A stretch of DNA of 40,189 nucleotides from contig ONGB01000014.1 of NCBI GenBank assembly GCA_900317295.1, positions 1 to 40,189 on the forward strand, in the 5' to 3' direction. Positions 25,940-33,143 of the stretch are shown here, piece after piece. The stretch comes from an uncultured Erysipelotrichaceae bacterium. Lineage in GTDB: Bacteria > Bacillota_I > Bacilli_A > RFN20 > CAG-826. Both the position numbers and the translations under genes were made by a program. The first letter of the stretch is position 1. Every line of letters starts with the position of its first letter. The notes beneath the pieces are model-generated. The model worked only from the letters and a program-made list of their open reading frames with translations. It had not been told where the DNA came from and did no database searches.

Positions 25940-25955
25940 GCCCTATTATGGGGTG
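25940..25955 (-). promoter_or_regulatory. Shared promoter element, FtsH-like gene copy
   Basis: The plus strand reads GCCCTATTATGGGGTG, matching the element before the WYL gene at 15 of 16 positions and containing a CATAAT -10 box on the minus strand. It ends 17 bases before the ATG, just upstream of the ribosome binding site. Confidence 0.5.
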
Positions 25956-26133
25956 AGGATTCCGGTCAGTTTTGATGTTCGTAAAAATGTCTCTGAGTCT
26001 GCACATTTGTTTTCTCGGCGTCGATAACGAGCGAAAAAACAGGACATGCGGTCTTGCGGCGGCAGGATGGATGGTTTTGTGCAAAGCTGGATGGATAGAC
26101 TTGGGGGCGACAGAAACAGACTAATTAATTACT

Positions 26134-27492
26134 TTATTTACGGCGCAGCCCCACGACAGTCTCCACATGAGGGGTCTGGGGAAACATGTCCACGGGTTGG
26201 ATGGATTCGATTTGGTAGGATTTTTGGATATAGGCGACGTCCCTAGCCAAAGTCGAACAGTCGCACGAAACGTAAACAACACGCTCAGGCTTAAGCTTAA
26301 TTAAGGCGTCTAGGAATCGCTTATCGCTGCCTTTCCGCGGCGGATCCATGAATAAGACGTCGACCTTCTGCCTTTGCTCCGCCATGCGGACCATGAACGA
26401 GGAGGCGTCATCGCAATACATTTCGAAATTGGGGATGTGGTTCCTCTCCGCGTTTTTGATCCCGTCTTTGACCGCGGCGCGGACCAATTCGACCGAGATG
26501 ACCTTTTTAACGTCTTTCGCGGCGATGAGGCCGATCGTCCCGATTCCGGAATAGGCATCAAAGGCAATGTCGGTTTTCTTCAGCTTTGCCGCCTCCATCG
26601 CCTTGCCATAAAGGACTTCCGTCATGACGGGGTTGGTCTGATAAAACGATTTGGAGGATATCTGGAAAGAGAGCCCGCAGAGGGTGTCCTCGATATAGCC
26701 TCTGCCGAAAAGAATATGCTCTTTCTCGCCTAAAATTACGTTCGTGGCCCTGGAATTGATGTTTTGGACCACCGTCTTGATGTCGGGGCATTCTTTGACC
26801 AAGGCTTTAACGAAGTTGCCGCGGCTGGGGAAAGAATCTTTGGCCGTAACGATGACCACCATGATTTCGTTAGAGGTTCTGGAGGCGCGGATCAGTAGAT
26901 GGCGAATCACGCCGAAACGGCGATCCTCATCATAGGGTTCGATGCGCATCGATTCCATCAAGCGGCAGGCGGTTTTCAATATCTTCTCCGCCCGTTCGTC
27001 TTCGATATAGCATTTCGTCACGGGGACGATGATGTGGGTGCCCGCCTTATAAAAACCGCAGTAAACATGGCCGCGGCGATCTTTGCCAAAGGGCATTTGT
27101 ATTTTGTTTCTATAGAAATAGGGCGTTTTCATCCCTAGGCAGGGGAGGACATCGACGTCCATCTTCCCGACTTTGCGGAACTGCTCCTTCACTTTCTTGG
27201 ACTTGAATGTCAATTGGGCAGGATAGGAGAGCTGCTGAAAGGCGCATCCGCCACAGGCGTGGCAGATTTTGCAGCGCGGATCAATGCGGTCCGGGGAGAG
27301 TTTCGTCAGTTTGGTAACCCGCCCAAAAAGCTGGCCGGCGCGGGAATAGGAAAATTCGACTTCCCCTTCGTCCCCAGGAAACATCCCCTCGACGAAAACG
27401 ACGTCTTTTCCTTGCTTAAGGACGCCTAGGCCTTCATATGTCAGATCGACGCAAGCCCCTTCGAACTTGCGCCCAGCGGGCGGCTTTCCCAT
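26134..27492 (-). CDS. rlmD: 23S rRNA (uracil-C5)-methyltransferase, RlmD/RlmCD type
   Basis: The 452-residue protein has an N-terminal TRAM-like barrel (VDLTYEGLGVLKQGKDVVFVEGMFPGDEGEV), an iron-sulfur cysteine cluster (CKICHACGGC with FQQLSYPAQL), and a SAM-dependent methyltransferase domain (FDAYSGIGTIGLIAA, DPPRKG, YVSCDCSTLARD). The cysteine in SCDCSTLARD is the catalytic nucleophile region. It methylates uridines in 23S rRNA. In Bacillota one enzyme often makes both the 747 and 1939 modifications, so it could be RlmCD. The ATG shares one base with the metG stop (TAATG), so it is translated from the metG message. Confidence 0.88.
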   Translation of the reverse strand: MGKPPAGRKFEGACVDLTYEGLGVLKQGKDVVFVEGMFPGDEGEVEFSYSRAGQLFGRVTKLTKLSPDRIDPRCKICHACGGCAFQQLSYPAQLTFKSKKVKEQFRKVGKMDVDVLPCLGMKTPYFYRNKIQMPFGKDRRGHVYCGFYKAGTHIIVPVTKCYIEDERAEKILKTACRLMESMRIEPYDEDRRFGVIRHLLIRASRTSNEIMVVIVTAKDSFPSRGNFVKALVKECPDIKTVVQNINSRATNVILGEKEHILFGRGYIEDTLCGLSFQISSKSFYQTNPVMTEVLYGKAMEAAKLKKTDIAFDAYSGIGTIGLIAAKDVKKVISVELVRAAVKDGIKNAERNHIPNFEMYCDDASSFMVRMAEQRQKVDVLFMDPPRKGSDKRFLDALIKLKPERVVYVSCDCSTLARDVAYIQKSYQIESIQPVDMFPQTPHVETVVGLRRK

Positions 27493-29102
27493 TAGGCTGC
27501 TACGGCCTCCTTTGGGCCGGCCATCATTTCAGCGATGGCCTTTTCTTCCGCTTCCGCGTCTAAACGCGGGAAGAGGGGTTCGCCTTTATTGACTTTGATG
27601 CCGTCCAAAAGATGGGCATCGGAGAGGAAAGAATACTCTCTCTTGTCGGAAGGAAGACCAAGTTGATCGAAGACCTTGTCGGATTTGGTGACGAAGATGG
27701 GCTTCAGCAGCATCGCGGACACAAATAGCACGCGGGCGAGGTGCGCCATAACGGAGGCTAGGGCCTCTTTCTTTTCCGGGTCTTTCGCAAGAGCCCAGGG
27801 GGCGGTCTCTTCAATATATTTGTTCGCCCTGGAGACGAGGTTCATTACCTCGGCATAGGCTTCGGTGACTTTGAGGTCATCGTTGAGTGCTTCGTAAGCG
27901 GCGATGGTGCGGGCGATCATCTCGTCGATTTCGCTGTCCTGCGGGTTGATTCCGGTGGAAAACGCCGGGATTTCCCCATCGAAATACTTCCCGATCATCG
28001 AAACGGTGCGGTTCAATAGGTTGCCGAAATTGTTCGCCAAATCCTGATTGACGCGCATGACGAATTGCTCTGGGGTGAAGGTGCCGTCAGAGCCAAAAGG
28101 CACTTCGGAAACGAGGTAATAACGCACAGCATCCACTCCATAACGCTCGATCAGGGGATAAGCGGAGATGGCGTTCCCTTTGGATTTGCTCATCTTGCCA
28201 TCCTTCATCATCAATAAGCCATGGACGAAGACGCGGTTCGGCTCACGGAGGCCTAGGGATTCTAGGAACATCGGCCAATAGATCGTGTGGAAGCGCGTGA
28301 TGTCCGCGCCGATGACATGGACGACTTCGGTCTCGGGGTCGTTCCAGAAATACTGGAAGCGGGAATCATCTTCTTGGAGATAGCCTAAGGTGGTGATGTA
28401 GTTGGTCAAGGCGTCTAGCCAAACATAAACCACGTGCTTCGGATTCTCTAGGACTTGGATGCCCCAATTAAAAGAGGTGCGAGAAACGCATAGATCCTGA
28501 AGTCCGGGTTTGATGAAAGTGTTGATCATCTCGTTCTTCCGGGATTCCGGGGTGATGAACGCCGGGTTGGCGTCATAGAACTTCAAAAGGCTATCCACAT
28601 GTTTGGAGCAGCGATAGAAATATGCCTCTTCTGAGGATTTCTCAACCGGGCGGCCACAGTCGGGGCATAAGTGTTCGGGCCCGACTTGGGTTTCGGTCCA
28701 GAAGGATTCTTCGTGGACGCAGTACCAGCCTTCGTAAGCGGAAAGATAGATATCGTCCTTCTCCAACATTTTCGAGAAGATTTTCTGGACGGTTTTGATG
28801 TGGCGTTCCTGCGTGGTGCGGATGAAGTCGTCATATTGGATGTCCATCGCCTTCCAAAGTGAGAGGAAGCGCTCGCTGATCTCGTCGACGAATTGCTGCG
28901 GGGTGATGCCTTTGGCCTCGGCGTTCTTTTGGATCTTCATGCCATGCTCGTCTAAGCCGGTGACAAAGAAAACGTCATAGCCGCGCATTCTCTTGCCGCG
29001 GGCAATAACGTCGGTCATCGTGGTGCAGTAGGCGTGGCCAAGGTGCGGCGAAGCGCTGGGATAATAGATCGGCGTGGAGATATAGAACTTTTTCTTGGGC
29101 AT
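27492..29102 (-). CDS. metG: Methionyl-tRNA synthetase
   Basis: The 536-residue protein carries FYISTPIYYPSASPHLGHAY (HIGH motif as HLGH), a CPDCGRP zinc knuckle segment near residue 150, and DGKMSKSKGN (KMSKS). It charges tRNA-Met in the cytoplasm. It is short: the C-terminal EMAP-like tRNA-binding domain found in many bacterial MetRS proteins is absent. A strong GGGAGGAGG site lies before the ATG. The leader contains a TATAAT box near 29160 and an AU-rich hairpin at 29122-29147. rlmD follows with a one-base overlap. Confidence 0.96.
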   Translation of the reverse strand: MPKKKFYISTPIYYPSASPHLGHAYCTTMTDVIARGKRMRGYDVFFVTGLDEHGMKIQKNAEAKGITPQQFVDEISERFLSLWKAMDIQYDDFIRTTQERHIKTVQKIFSKMLEKDDIYLSAYEGWYCVHEESFWTETQVGPEHLCPDCGRPVEKSSEEAYFYRCSKHVDSLLKFYDANPAFITPESRKNEMINTFIKPGLQDLCVSRTSFNWGIQVLENPKHVVYVWLDALTNYITTLGYLQEDDSRFQYFWNDPETEVVHVIGADITRFHTIYWPMFLESLGLREPNRVFVHGLLMMKDGKMSKSKGNAISAYPLIERYGVDAVRYYLVSEVPFGSDGTFTPEQFVMRVNQDLANNFGNLLNRTVSMIGKYFDGEIPAFSTGINPQDSEIDEMIARTIAAYEALNDDLKVTEAYAEVMNLVSRANKYIEETAPWALAKDPEKKEALASVMAHLARVLFVSAMLLKPIFVTKSDKVFDQLGLPSDKREYSFLSDAHLLDGIKVNKGEPLFPRLDAEAEEKAIAEMMAGPKEAVAA

Positions 29103-29121
29103 ATGATTCCCTCCTCCCTTT

Positions 29122-29147
29122 GGTTTTGTTTTATTTCAAAACAAACC
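29122..29147 (-). promoter_or_regulatory. AU-rich hairpin in the metG leader
   Basis: The plus strand GGTTTTGTTTT and AAAACAAACC form a near-perfect inverted repeat (one unpaired base) around a five-base loop, directly before the metG ribosome binding site. No T-box features are present. A regulatory role is possible but not shown. Confidence 0.35.
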
Positions 29148-29242
29148 CCTTAAGGCGACGGGATTATAACATATGCGCGAAACGAATTAGGAAAGAAAGC
29201 GTTTTTTCCTGCGAAAATCGATACATGGATCGCCTGTTTTGG

Positions 29243-29271
29243 AAAAAAGAAAAACCGCCACTTGGGCGGTC
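29243..29271 (-). terminator. Terminator after rpmE
   Basis: On the minus strand ACCGCC and GGCGGT close a five-base loop and are followed by TTTTTCTTTTTT, starting 14 bases after the rpmE stop. Confidence 0.85.
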
Positions 29272-29284
29272 GTTCTTGTTTTCC

Positions 29285-29509
29285 TTACTTGCCTTCTTTG
29301 GCGGCTTTGGATTTCTCGAGCTTCTTGTTGAAGCGATCGATGCGGCCATCGTTGAGGACGATGCGCTGATTGCCGGTGTAGAACGGATGGCAGTGCGAGC
29401 AGGTGTCGACTTTGATGTCGCCCATGGTCGAGCCAGTCTCGAAGACGGAACCGCAGGTGGTGCAGGTAACGGTCGAGTGCTTGTACGCCGGATGGATGCC
29501 TTTCTTCAT
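29285..29509 (-). CDS. rpmE: 50S ribosomal protein L31, zinc-binding form
   Basis: The 74-residue product reads MKKGIHPAYKHSTVTCTTCG and continues with TCSHCHPFYTGNQRIVLNDGRIDRF, the L31 pattern. Four cysteines in two CxxC pairs mark the zinc-containing form (L31, not the zinc-free paralogue used under zinc limitation). The frame extends 20 codons upstream, but the family start and an AAAGGAG site 9 bases away fix the ATG at 29509. The gene has its own promoter, a structured leader and a strong terminator. Confidence 0.96.
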   Translation of the reverse strand: MKKGIHPAYKHSTVTCTTCGSVFETGSTMGDIKVDTCSHCHPFYTGNQRIVLNDGRIDRFNKKLEKSKAAKEGK

Positions 29510-29528
29510 TTTCCTAACTCCTTTCGCC

Positions 29529-29589
29529 GTACGGCTTACTGCCGCACAGAGAGCCACATAACGATACACGCTAAGGGAGGGGGATACAA
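29529..29589 (-). promoter_or_regulatory. rpmE promoter and leader hairpin
   Basis: On the minus strand TTGTAT (29589-29584) and TATCGT (29566-29561) are 17 bases apart. The leader then forms a seven-pair hairpin, GTGCGGC/GCCGTAC (29547-29529, one G-U pair), just before the ribosome binding site. Ribosomal protein leaders of this sort often allow feedback control by the protein. Confidence 0.45.
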
Positions 29590-29605
29590 GAAATAATTTT
29601 CTTGC

Positions 29606-30196
29606 TCAAAGCTCGATTTCGTCCCCCGGCCGGACCAACATGGAACCGGCATAAGTAACGCGCATGTCCTGTTTGATGTCAAACAGCTGCCCGGGCTTCA
29701 TGTGGTAGGGAATCAGATGTTTTGGTTTCAGGATGTTGGCGACCCGGGCCGCTTCTTCCGGGCCCATGTTATAGATCCCATCAATGGGGAGAAAGGCATA
29801 GTCGAGATCCTTCTTGGCCAATTCTTCCATGAAAGGGACATAATCCGTGTCGCCGGCGACGTAGATCTTCTTGCCTTCGATCTCCAATAGATATCCGACG
29901 CATTCGCGGATGTCGTGGTGGGAATTCGCCGCGGGGACCGGCGTGATGTGGACGCCATAGTAGTCGAAGTCGTAATAGCCTTCCGGGGCGAAGCAGTTCG
30001 CTGCGCGGATGAGGATGGTCGTCGGTTTCCTATGAATTTTATCGACCCCATTATGGTCGTAATGCTCATGGGTGATCAAAACGAGGTCCGCGGGTTTCTC
30101 ATAGCCTTCCCCGGCGTAGGGGTCAACGTAAATGACCCGCCCTTCCGCGGTGGTGAATCGAAGGGAGGCGTGCCCTTGATAAAGGAGTTTGGCCAT
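29606..30196 (-). CDS. UlaG-like metallo-beta-lactamase-fold hydrolase
   Basis: The 196-residue protein has the metal-binding motif THEHYDHNG, then ANSHHDIRECVGYLLEIEGKKIYVAGDTDY and a closing PYHMKPGQ, as in UlaG-like metal-dependent hydrolases. DPYAGEGYEKPADLVLITHEHYDH is the canonical opening. The fold binds two metal ions and hydrolyses esters or lactones; the substrate here is unknown. The ATG shares a base with the stop of the upstream membrane protein gene (TAATG), so the two are coupled. A perfect seven-pair hairpin (CAAGAAA/TTTCTTG) follows the stop but lacks a U tract. Confidence 0.85.
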   Translation of the reverse strand: MAKLLYQGHASLRFTTAEGRVIYVDPYAGEGYEKPADLVLITHEHYDHNGVDKIHRKPTTILIRAANCFAPEGYYDFDYYGVHITPVPAANSHHDIRECVGYLLEIEGKKIYVAGDTDYVPFMEELAKKDLDYAFLPIDGIYNMGPEEAARVANILKPKHLIPYHMKPGQLFDIKQDMRVTYAGSMLVRPGDEIEL

Positions 30197-31368
30197 TATT
30201 CGCCCTCTTTGGTTTCTTCTTCGGGTTCTTCTTCCCAAGGAAGCGGGAAGAGGTCCCAGGTCGGATGGACTTTCAAAATGAAGGCTTTGTCGTGGGCGAC
30301 GAGGGCCTTTTCGGATTCGCGGAACACTTCATCGGTGTTCTTGAGGAGTTTCTCGACTTTGTCGATCGCGTAGTTGACCTCGGATTCGCTGTCTTCGACG
30401 CAGGCGGCGATGAGCATATAGCAACGGCAAGTCGGCATCGAGCTGAGGTTGGAGATATAGCGGCGGTCATCATCGGTGAATTCTTCATAGAAATGCTTCC
30501 CAACCGTGGTTTTGCTAGAAGCAAGAAGCAGCGCTAATTTGATGCATTTGGCTTCGCGGACGGTCGCTTTGCTCGGGCCGCGCTCCGCGTTGAGGGTCAA
30601 ATCGATGATCTTGGCGGCGCCATCAAAGTCGCCTTTGGCGATTTCGCGGTAGGCACGCAGCAGATTGAGAGAGGCAGTGAAGTCGGTGATTTCTTCAAAC
30701 ACGGGCAATTCCGGTGGGACTTCCCCCGCTTCTTTCGCCGCCTCCTGAACCAAAAGGTGGTTATAGGCGACACGGTTTCCGCTATGGGAGAAGAGGCTGA
30801 ACAAGAACCCGTCGTTGATGGAATCCAAACGGGCCGGGAAGATGTCATAAAGATAAATCATCCCGCCGACGGAGATCATCGTTATGGAGAAGATCTTAAG
30901 CCACGCCCAAGAGGCGTCGGTTTTGATCCAACCATCCGCCAAGGCGTTGAAGACCATCATAACGATCGCTTCGACGACATAGAAGAGAATCGGGAGAAAA
31001 ACGTAGGCACCGAGGGTGCTTTTCTCAACGTCTTCGGGGGCGACTTTCGTCTCGCCGGTCAATCCATCATAGGAATAGAGGCCGAAGCGGAATTTTCCTT
31101 CTTTTTTCCTCACGCCGATGCCGAAGAGGATGAAGGAACGGACTTTGTAATGCCCGACTTTCGCCCCGGCGAGGTGACCAAGCTCCAGCAAGACGGCGTT
31201 TAACAATACGCCGGCGACCAAAGCCAGGATGACTAACGCGATGAAGTGGATCGGAAGGCTATCGCCATAGGAACGAACGATGGGTTGGATGCCGAAAAGG
31301 CCGACCAGCAAGGCCAACGCGAACATCGCGACATAAACGAGGAATACTGCGAAATCGTTTCTTTTCAT
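30196..31368 (-). CDS. M50-like membrane protein lacking the first catalytic histidine
   Basis: The 390-residue protein has about six membrane helices in its first 215 residues. VLLELGHLAGAKVGHYKVRSFILFGIG at residues 59-85 matches the zinc helix of site-2 protease (M50) relatives, but the HExxH motif reads LELGH: leucine 61 stands where the first zinc histidine should be. The second motif survives as YDIFPARLDSINDG (residues 174-187), the NDG form seen in Bacillota M50 proteins. The C-terminal 170 residues are cytoplasmic and helical, perhaps repeat-like. It may be an inactive protease scaffold. An AAGGAGG site precedes the ATG, and it sits between an alcohol dehydrogenase gene and a UlaG-like gene. 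Confidence 0.7.
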   Translation of the reverse strand: MKRNDFAVFLVYVAMFALALLVGLFGIQPIVRSYGDSLPIHFIALVILALVAGVLLNAVLLELGHLAGAKVGHYKVRSFILFGIGVRKKEGKFRFGLYSYDGLTGETKVAPEDVEKSTLGAYVFLPILFYVVEAIVMMVFNALADGWIKTDASWAWLKIFSITMISVGGMIYLYDIFPARLDSINDGFLFSLFSHSGNRVAYNHLLVQEAAKEAGEVPPELPVFEEITDFTASLNLLRAYREIAKGDFDGAAKIIDLTLNAERGPSKATVREAKCIKLALLLASSKTTVGKHFYEEFTDDDRRYISNLSSMPTCRCYMLIAACVEDSESEVNYAIDKVEKLLKNTDEVFRESEKALVAHDKAFILKVHPTWDLFPLPWEEEPEEETKEGE

Positions 31369-31384
31369 GAAAAATCCTCCTTGG

Positions 31385-32557
31385 TTAGAGCAAAAGCCGA
31401 TAGATGGCTTCGACGTCTTGCTCCGTCAGCGGTTGGGGGTAACGACCAACCGTACGTGTTCCGTTACCTGTTGCTATGCTGACCAAGGCGGGGATGTCTT
31501 TTTCGCCTAGACCGACCTCTTGGAAGGTGGTCGGCATCCCGAGGGAGGAGAAGAACTCCTTCATCAGGCGGATACCCATTATAGCGGTTTCCTCGTCGGT
31601 TGCACCCTTTTCTTTGAAAAGATATTCGGTCAATTTGGCAAACTTGCCGATGTCCTTTTTATAAACGTAGGTTGCCCAGACGGGATAAAGCAAAGCAACC
31701 CCAGCCCCATGGGTGATCTTTTGATCATATCCGGAGAGGGCGTGCTCTAAGGGGTGGACGACAAAGACGCTGGTCTTTCCTAGGGAGGTAAGTCCGTCGT
31801 GGGTCAACGAGGAATTTAGCATCACCCGGGCTCTGGCCTCGTAATCATTGGGGTTTCTAAGCAAAGTCTTCGCGGCCTCCATCGTGGAAAGAATCAAACT
31901 AAGCGCCCATTCGTCGGCGAGTTCGTTTTCTCCTGAGGCGTTATGGTAGCGTTCAAGGCTATGCATCATGATGTCCGAGACGCCCGCGAAGGTCTGATAG
32001 CCGGGGACGGAATAAGTGAGTTCGGGATTCTCAATCGCAAACACTGGGCGAACGAGGTCGCAGTTAAACCCTTGTTTGATTTTCTTTTCGTCATCTTGGA
32101 TAACGCAGGAATTGCTGGATTCCGAACCTGCGCTTGAGATGGTGAGCACGACGCCGATGGGCAGGCATTTCTTCGGGGTGGCTTTATGAAGGTTGAAGTC
32201 AAAGAAGTCGCCTTCGTAATAAAAACCGGCGCCGACCGCTTTGGCGGTGTCGATGACGGACCCCCCGCCGATCGCGAGGATGGAATCAATGCCGTTTTCG
32301 CACGAAAACCCTATGAAATCGCGAACGGTTTTGGCATCGGGGTTAGGACGAACGCCTTCTTTGATGAAAAACTGGATGCCTTCTTTTTTAAGAGAGCCAG
32401 TCACTTTATCTAACAATCCAGACCGCCTGGCGGAGCCGCCTCCGAGCAAAACCAGAGTTTTGGAGAACCCGTATTCTTTGGCGAGTTCGCCGGCTTTGCT
32501 TTCGGCTTCTTTCCCGAAGACGATGCGGGTTGGGTTACGGAAATCGAAATCGATCAT
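31385..32557 (-). CDS. Iron-containing alcohol dehydrogenase, butanol dehydrogenase-like
   Basis: The 390-residue protein begins FDFRNPTRIVFGKEAESKAGEL and has the cofactor motif ILAIGGGSVIDTAKA. The metal site is visible as GVSDIMMHSLERY and VVHPLEHALSGYDQKITHGAGVALL (Asp and three His). It belongs to the YugJ/YqhD/butanol dehydrogenase group, which reduces aldehydes with NAD(P)H in the cytoplasm. It follows the TetR gene with a four-base overlap (ATGA), so the regulator probably controls it together with itself. The next gene starts 16 bases downstream. Substrate range cannot be deduced. Confidence 0.93.
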   Translation of the reverse strand: MIDFDFRNPTRIVFGKEAESKAGELAKEYGFSKTLVLLGGGSARRSGLLDKVTGSLKKEGIQFFIKEGVRPNPDAKTVRDFIGFSCENGIDSILAIGGGSVIDTAKAVGAGFYYEGDFFDFNLHKATPKKCLPIGVVLTISSAGSESSNSCVIQDDEKKIKQGFNCDLVRPVFAIENPELTYSVPGYQTFAGVSDIMMHSLERYHNASGENELADEWALSLILSTMEAAKTLLRNPNDYEARARVMLNSSLTHDGLTSLGKTSVFVVHPLEHALSGYDQKITHGAGVALLYPVWATYVYKKDIGKFAKLTEYLFKEKGATDEETAIMGIRLMKEFFSSLGMPTTFQEVGLGEKDIPALVSIATGNGTRTVGRYPQPLTEQDVEAIYRLLL

Positions 32558-33114
32558 GCGCGCTCGCCCTCCTTCTTGGAGAGCTCAATCATCGCGGGGA
32601 GCACCATCTCGACGGAAGCGCCGATGAAGGCCCCGATTTCTTTGACAAATCCATCGGGGGTGAGCTTTAGGTTTTTGAAACAATAACCGAATTCGTCGGC
32701 GATTAAATGGGAGAAGCGCCTGGCGAGGCTTCTTGCTTGGGTTTTCTTAAGGCCCATTTTCTTATCGTTGGACCAAAGCGCGAACAACGTGGTGTTCATT
32801 TTAGCGAAAAGGAAGTCGTCGGTAAGGTCGCGGGCGGCGGAATTATAGGTGGAGCGGAGGAAGGAGAAGTTGTCTTTGACATAGTTAACGAAGACGCCCA
32901 ACACGCCTTCGGTGGTCTTTTGCTTGTCGGCCTCCGAAAGGTCTTCGTTAAGGAAAATCGCCGCGATCAAATCATAGATATCGGTGTAGTGATAGTAGAA
33001 CGTCTGGCGATGTACTCCGCATTTTTTGCAGAGGGCAGTGACGTTGATTTCCTCAAGAGGACGGGATTTCATCATGTCCTTGAGGACCAGCTTGAATTTC
33101 GCTTCCGTGATCAT
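32554..33114 (-). CDS. TetR-family transcriptional regulator
   Basis: The 186-residue protein has an N-terminal helix-turn-helix: KDMMKSRPLEEINVTALCKKCGVHRQTFYYHYTDIYDLIAAI is the TetR DNA-binding domain. The C-terminal ligand domain (residues 75-186) resembles that of DhaS-like regulators (TetR_C type). The start is preceded by AAAGGAG and a TATATA box. It is coupled to the alcohol dehydrogenase gene by an ATGA overlap and lies 29 bases downstream of the large ABC transporter gene, so it may regulate one or both. No clear operator palindrome was found next to its start. Confidence 0.9.
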   Translation of the reverse strand: MITEAKFKLVLKDMMKSRPLEEINVTALCKKCGVHRQTFYYHYTDIYDLIAAIFLNEDLSEADKQKTTEGVLGVFVNYVKDNFSFLRSTYNSAARDLTDDFLFAKMNTTLFALWSNDKKMGLKKTQARSLARRFSHLIADEFGYCFKNLKLTPDGFVKEIGAFIGASVEMVLPAMIELSKKEGERA

Positions 33115-33143
33115 GTTCGCGCTCCTTTTCTATATATAAAGGG

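Noticed and set aside
25923-26084. N-terminal extension of the FtsH-like protein by 54 codons
   Set aside because: The extension has no family similarity, and a perfect ribosome binding site precedes the internal ATG at 25922.
26040-26133. Repeated GGATGGAT units as a mobile-element or phase-variation repeat
   Set aside because: Only two short copies exist with no flanking duplication or transposase; probably chance.
29103-29220. T-box or SAM riboswitch before metG
   Set aside because: The leader is too short and lacks the T-box sequence, specifier stem and terminator/antiterminator pair; only an AU-rich hairpin is present.
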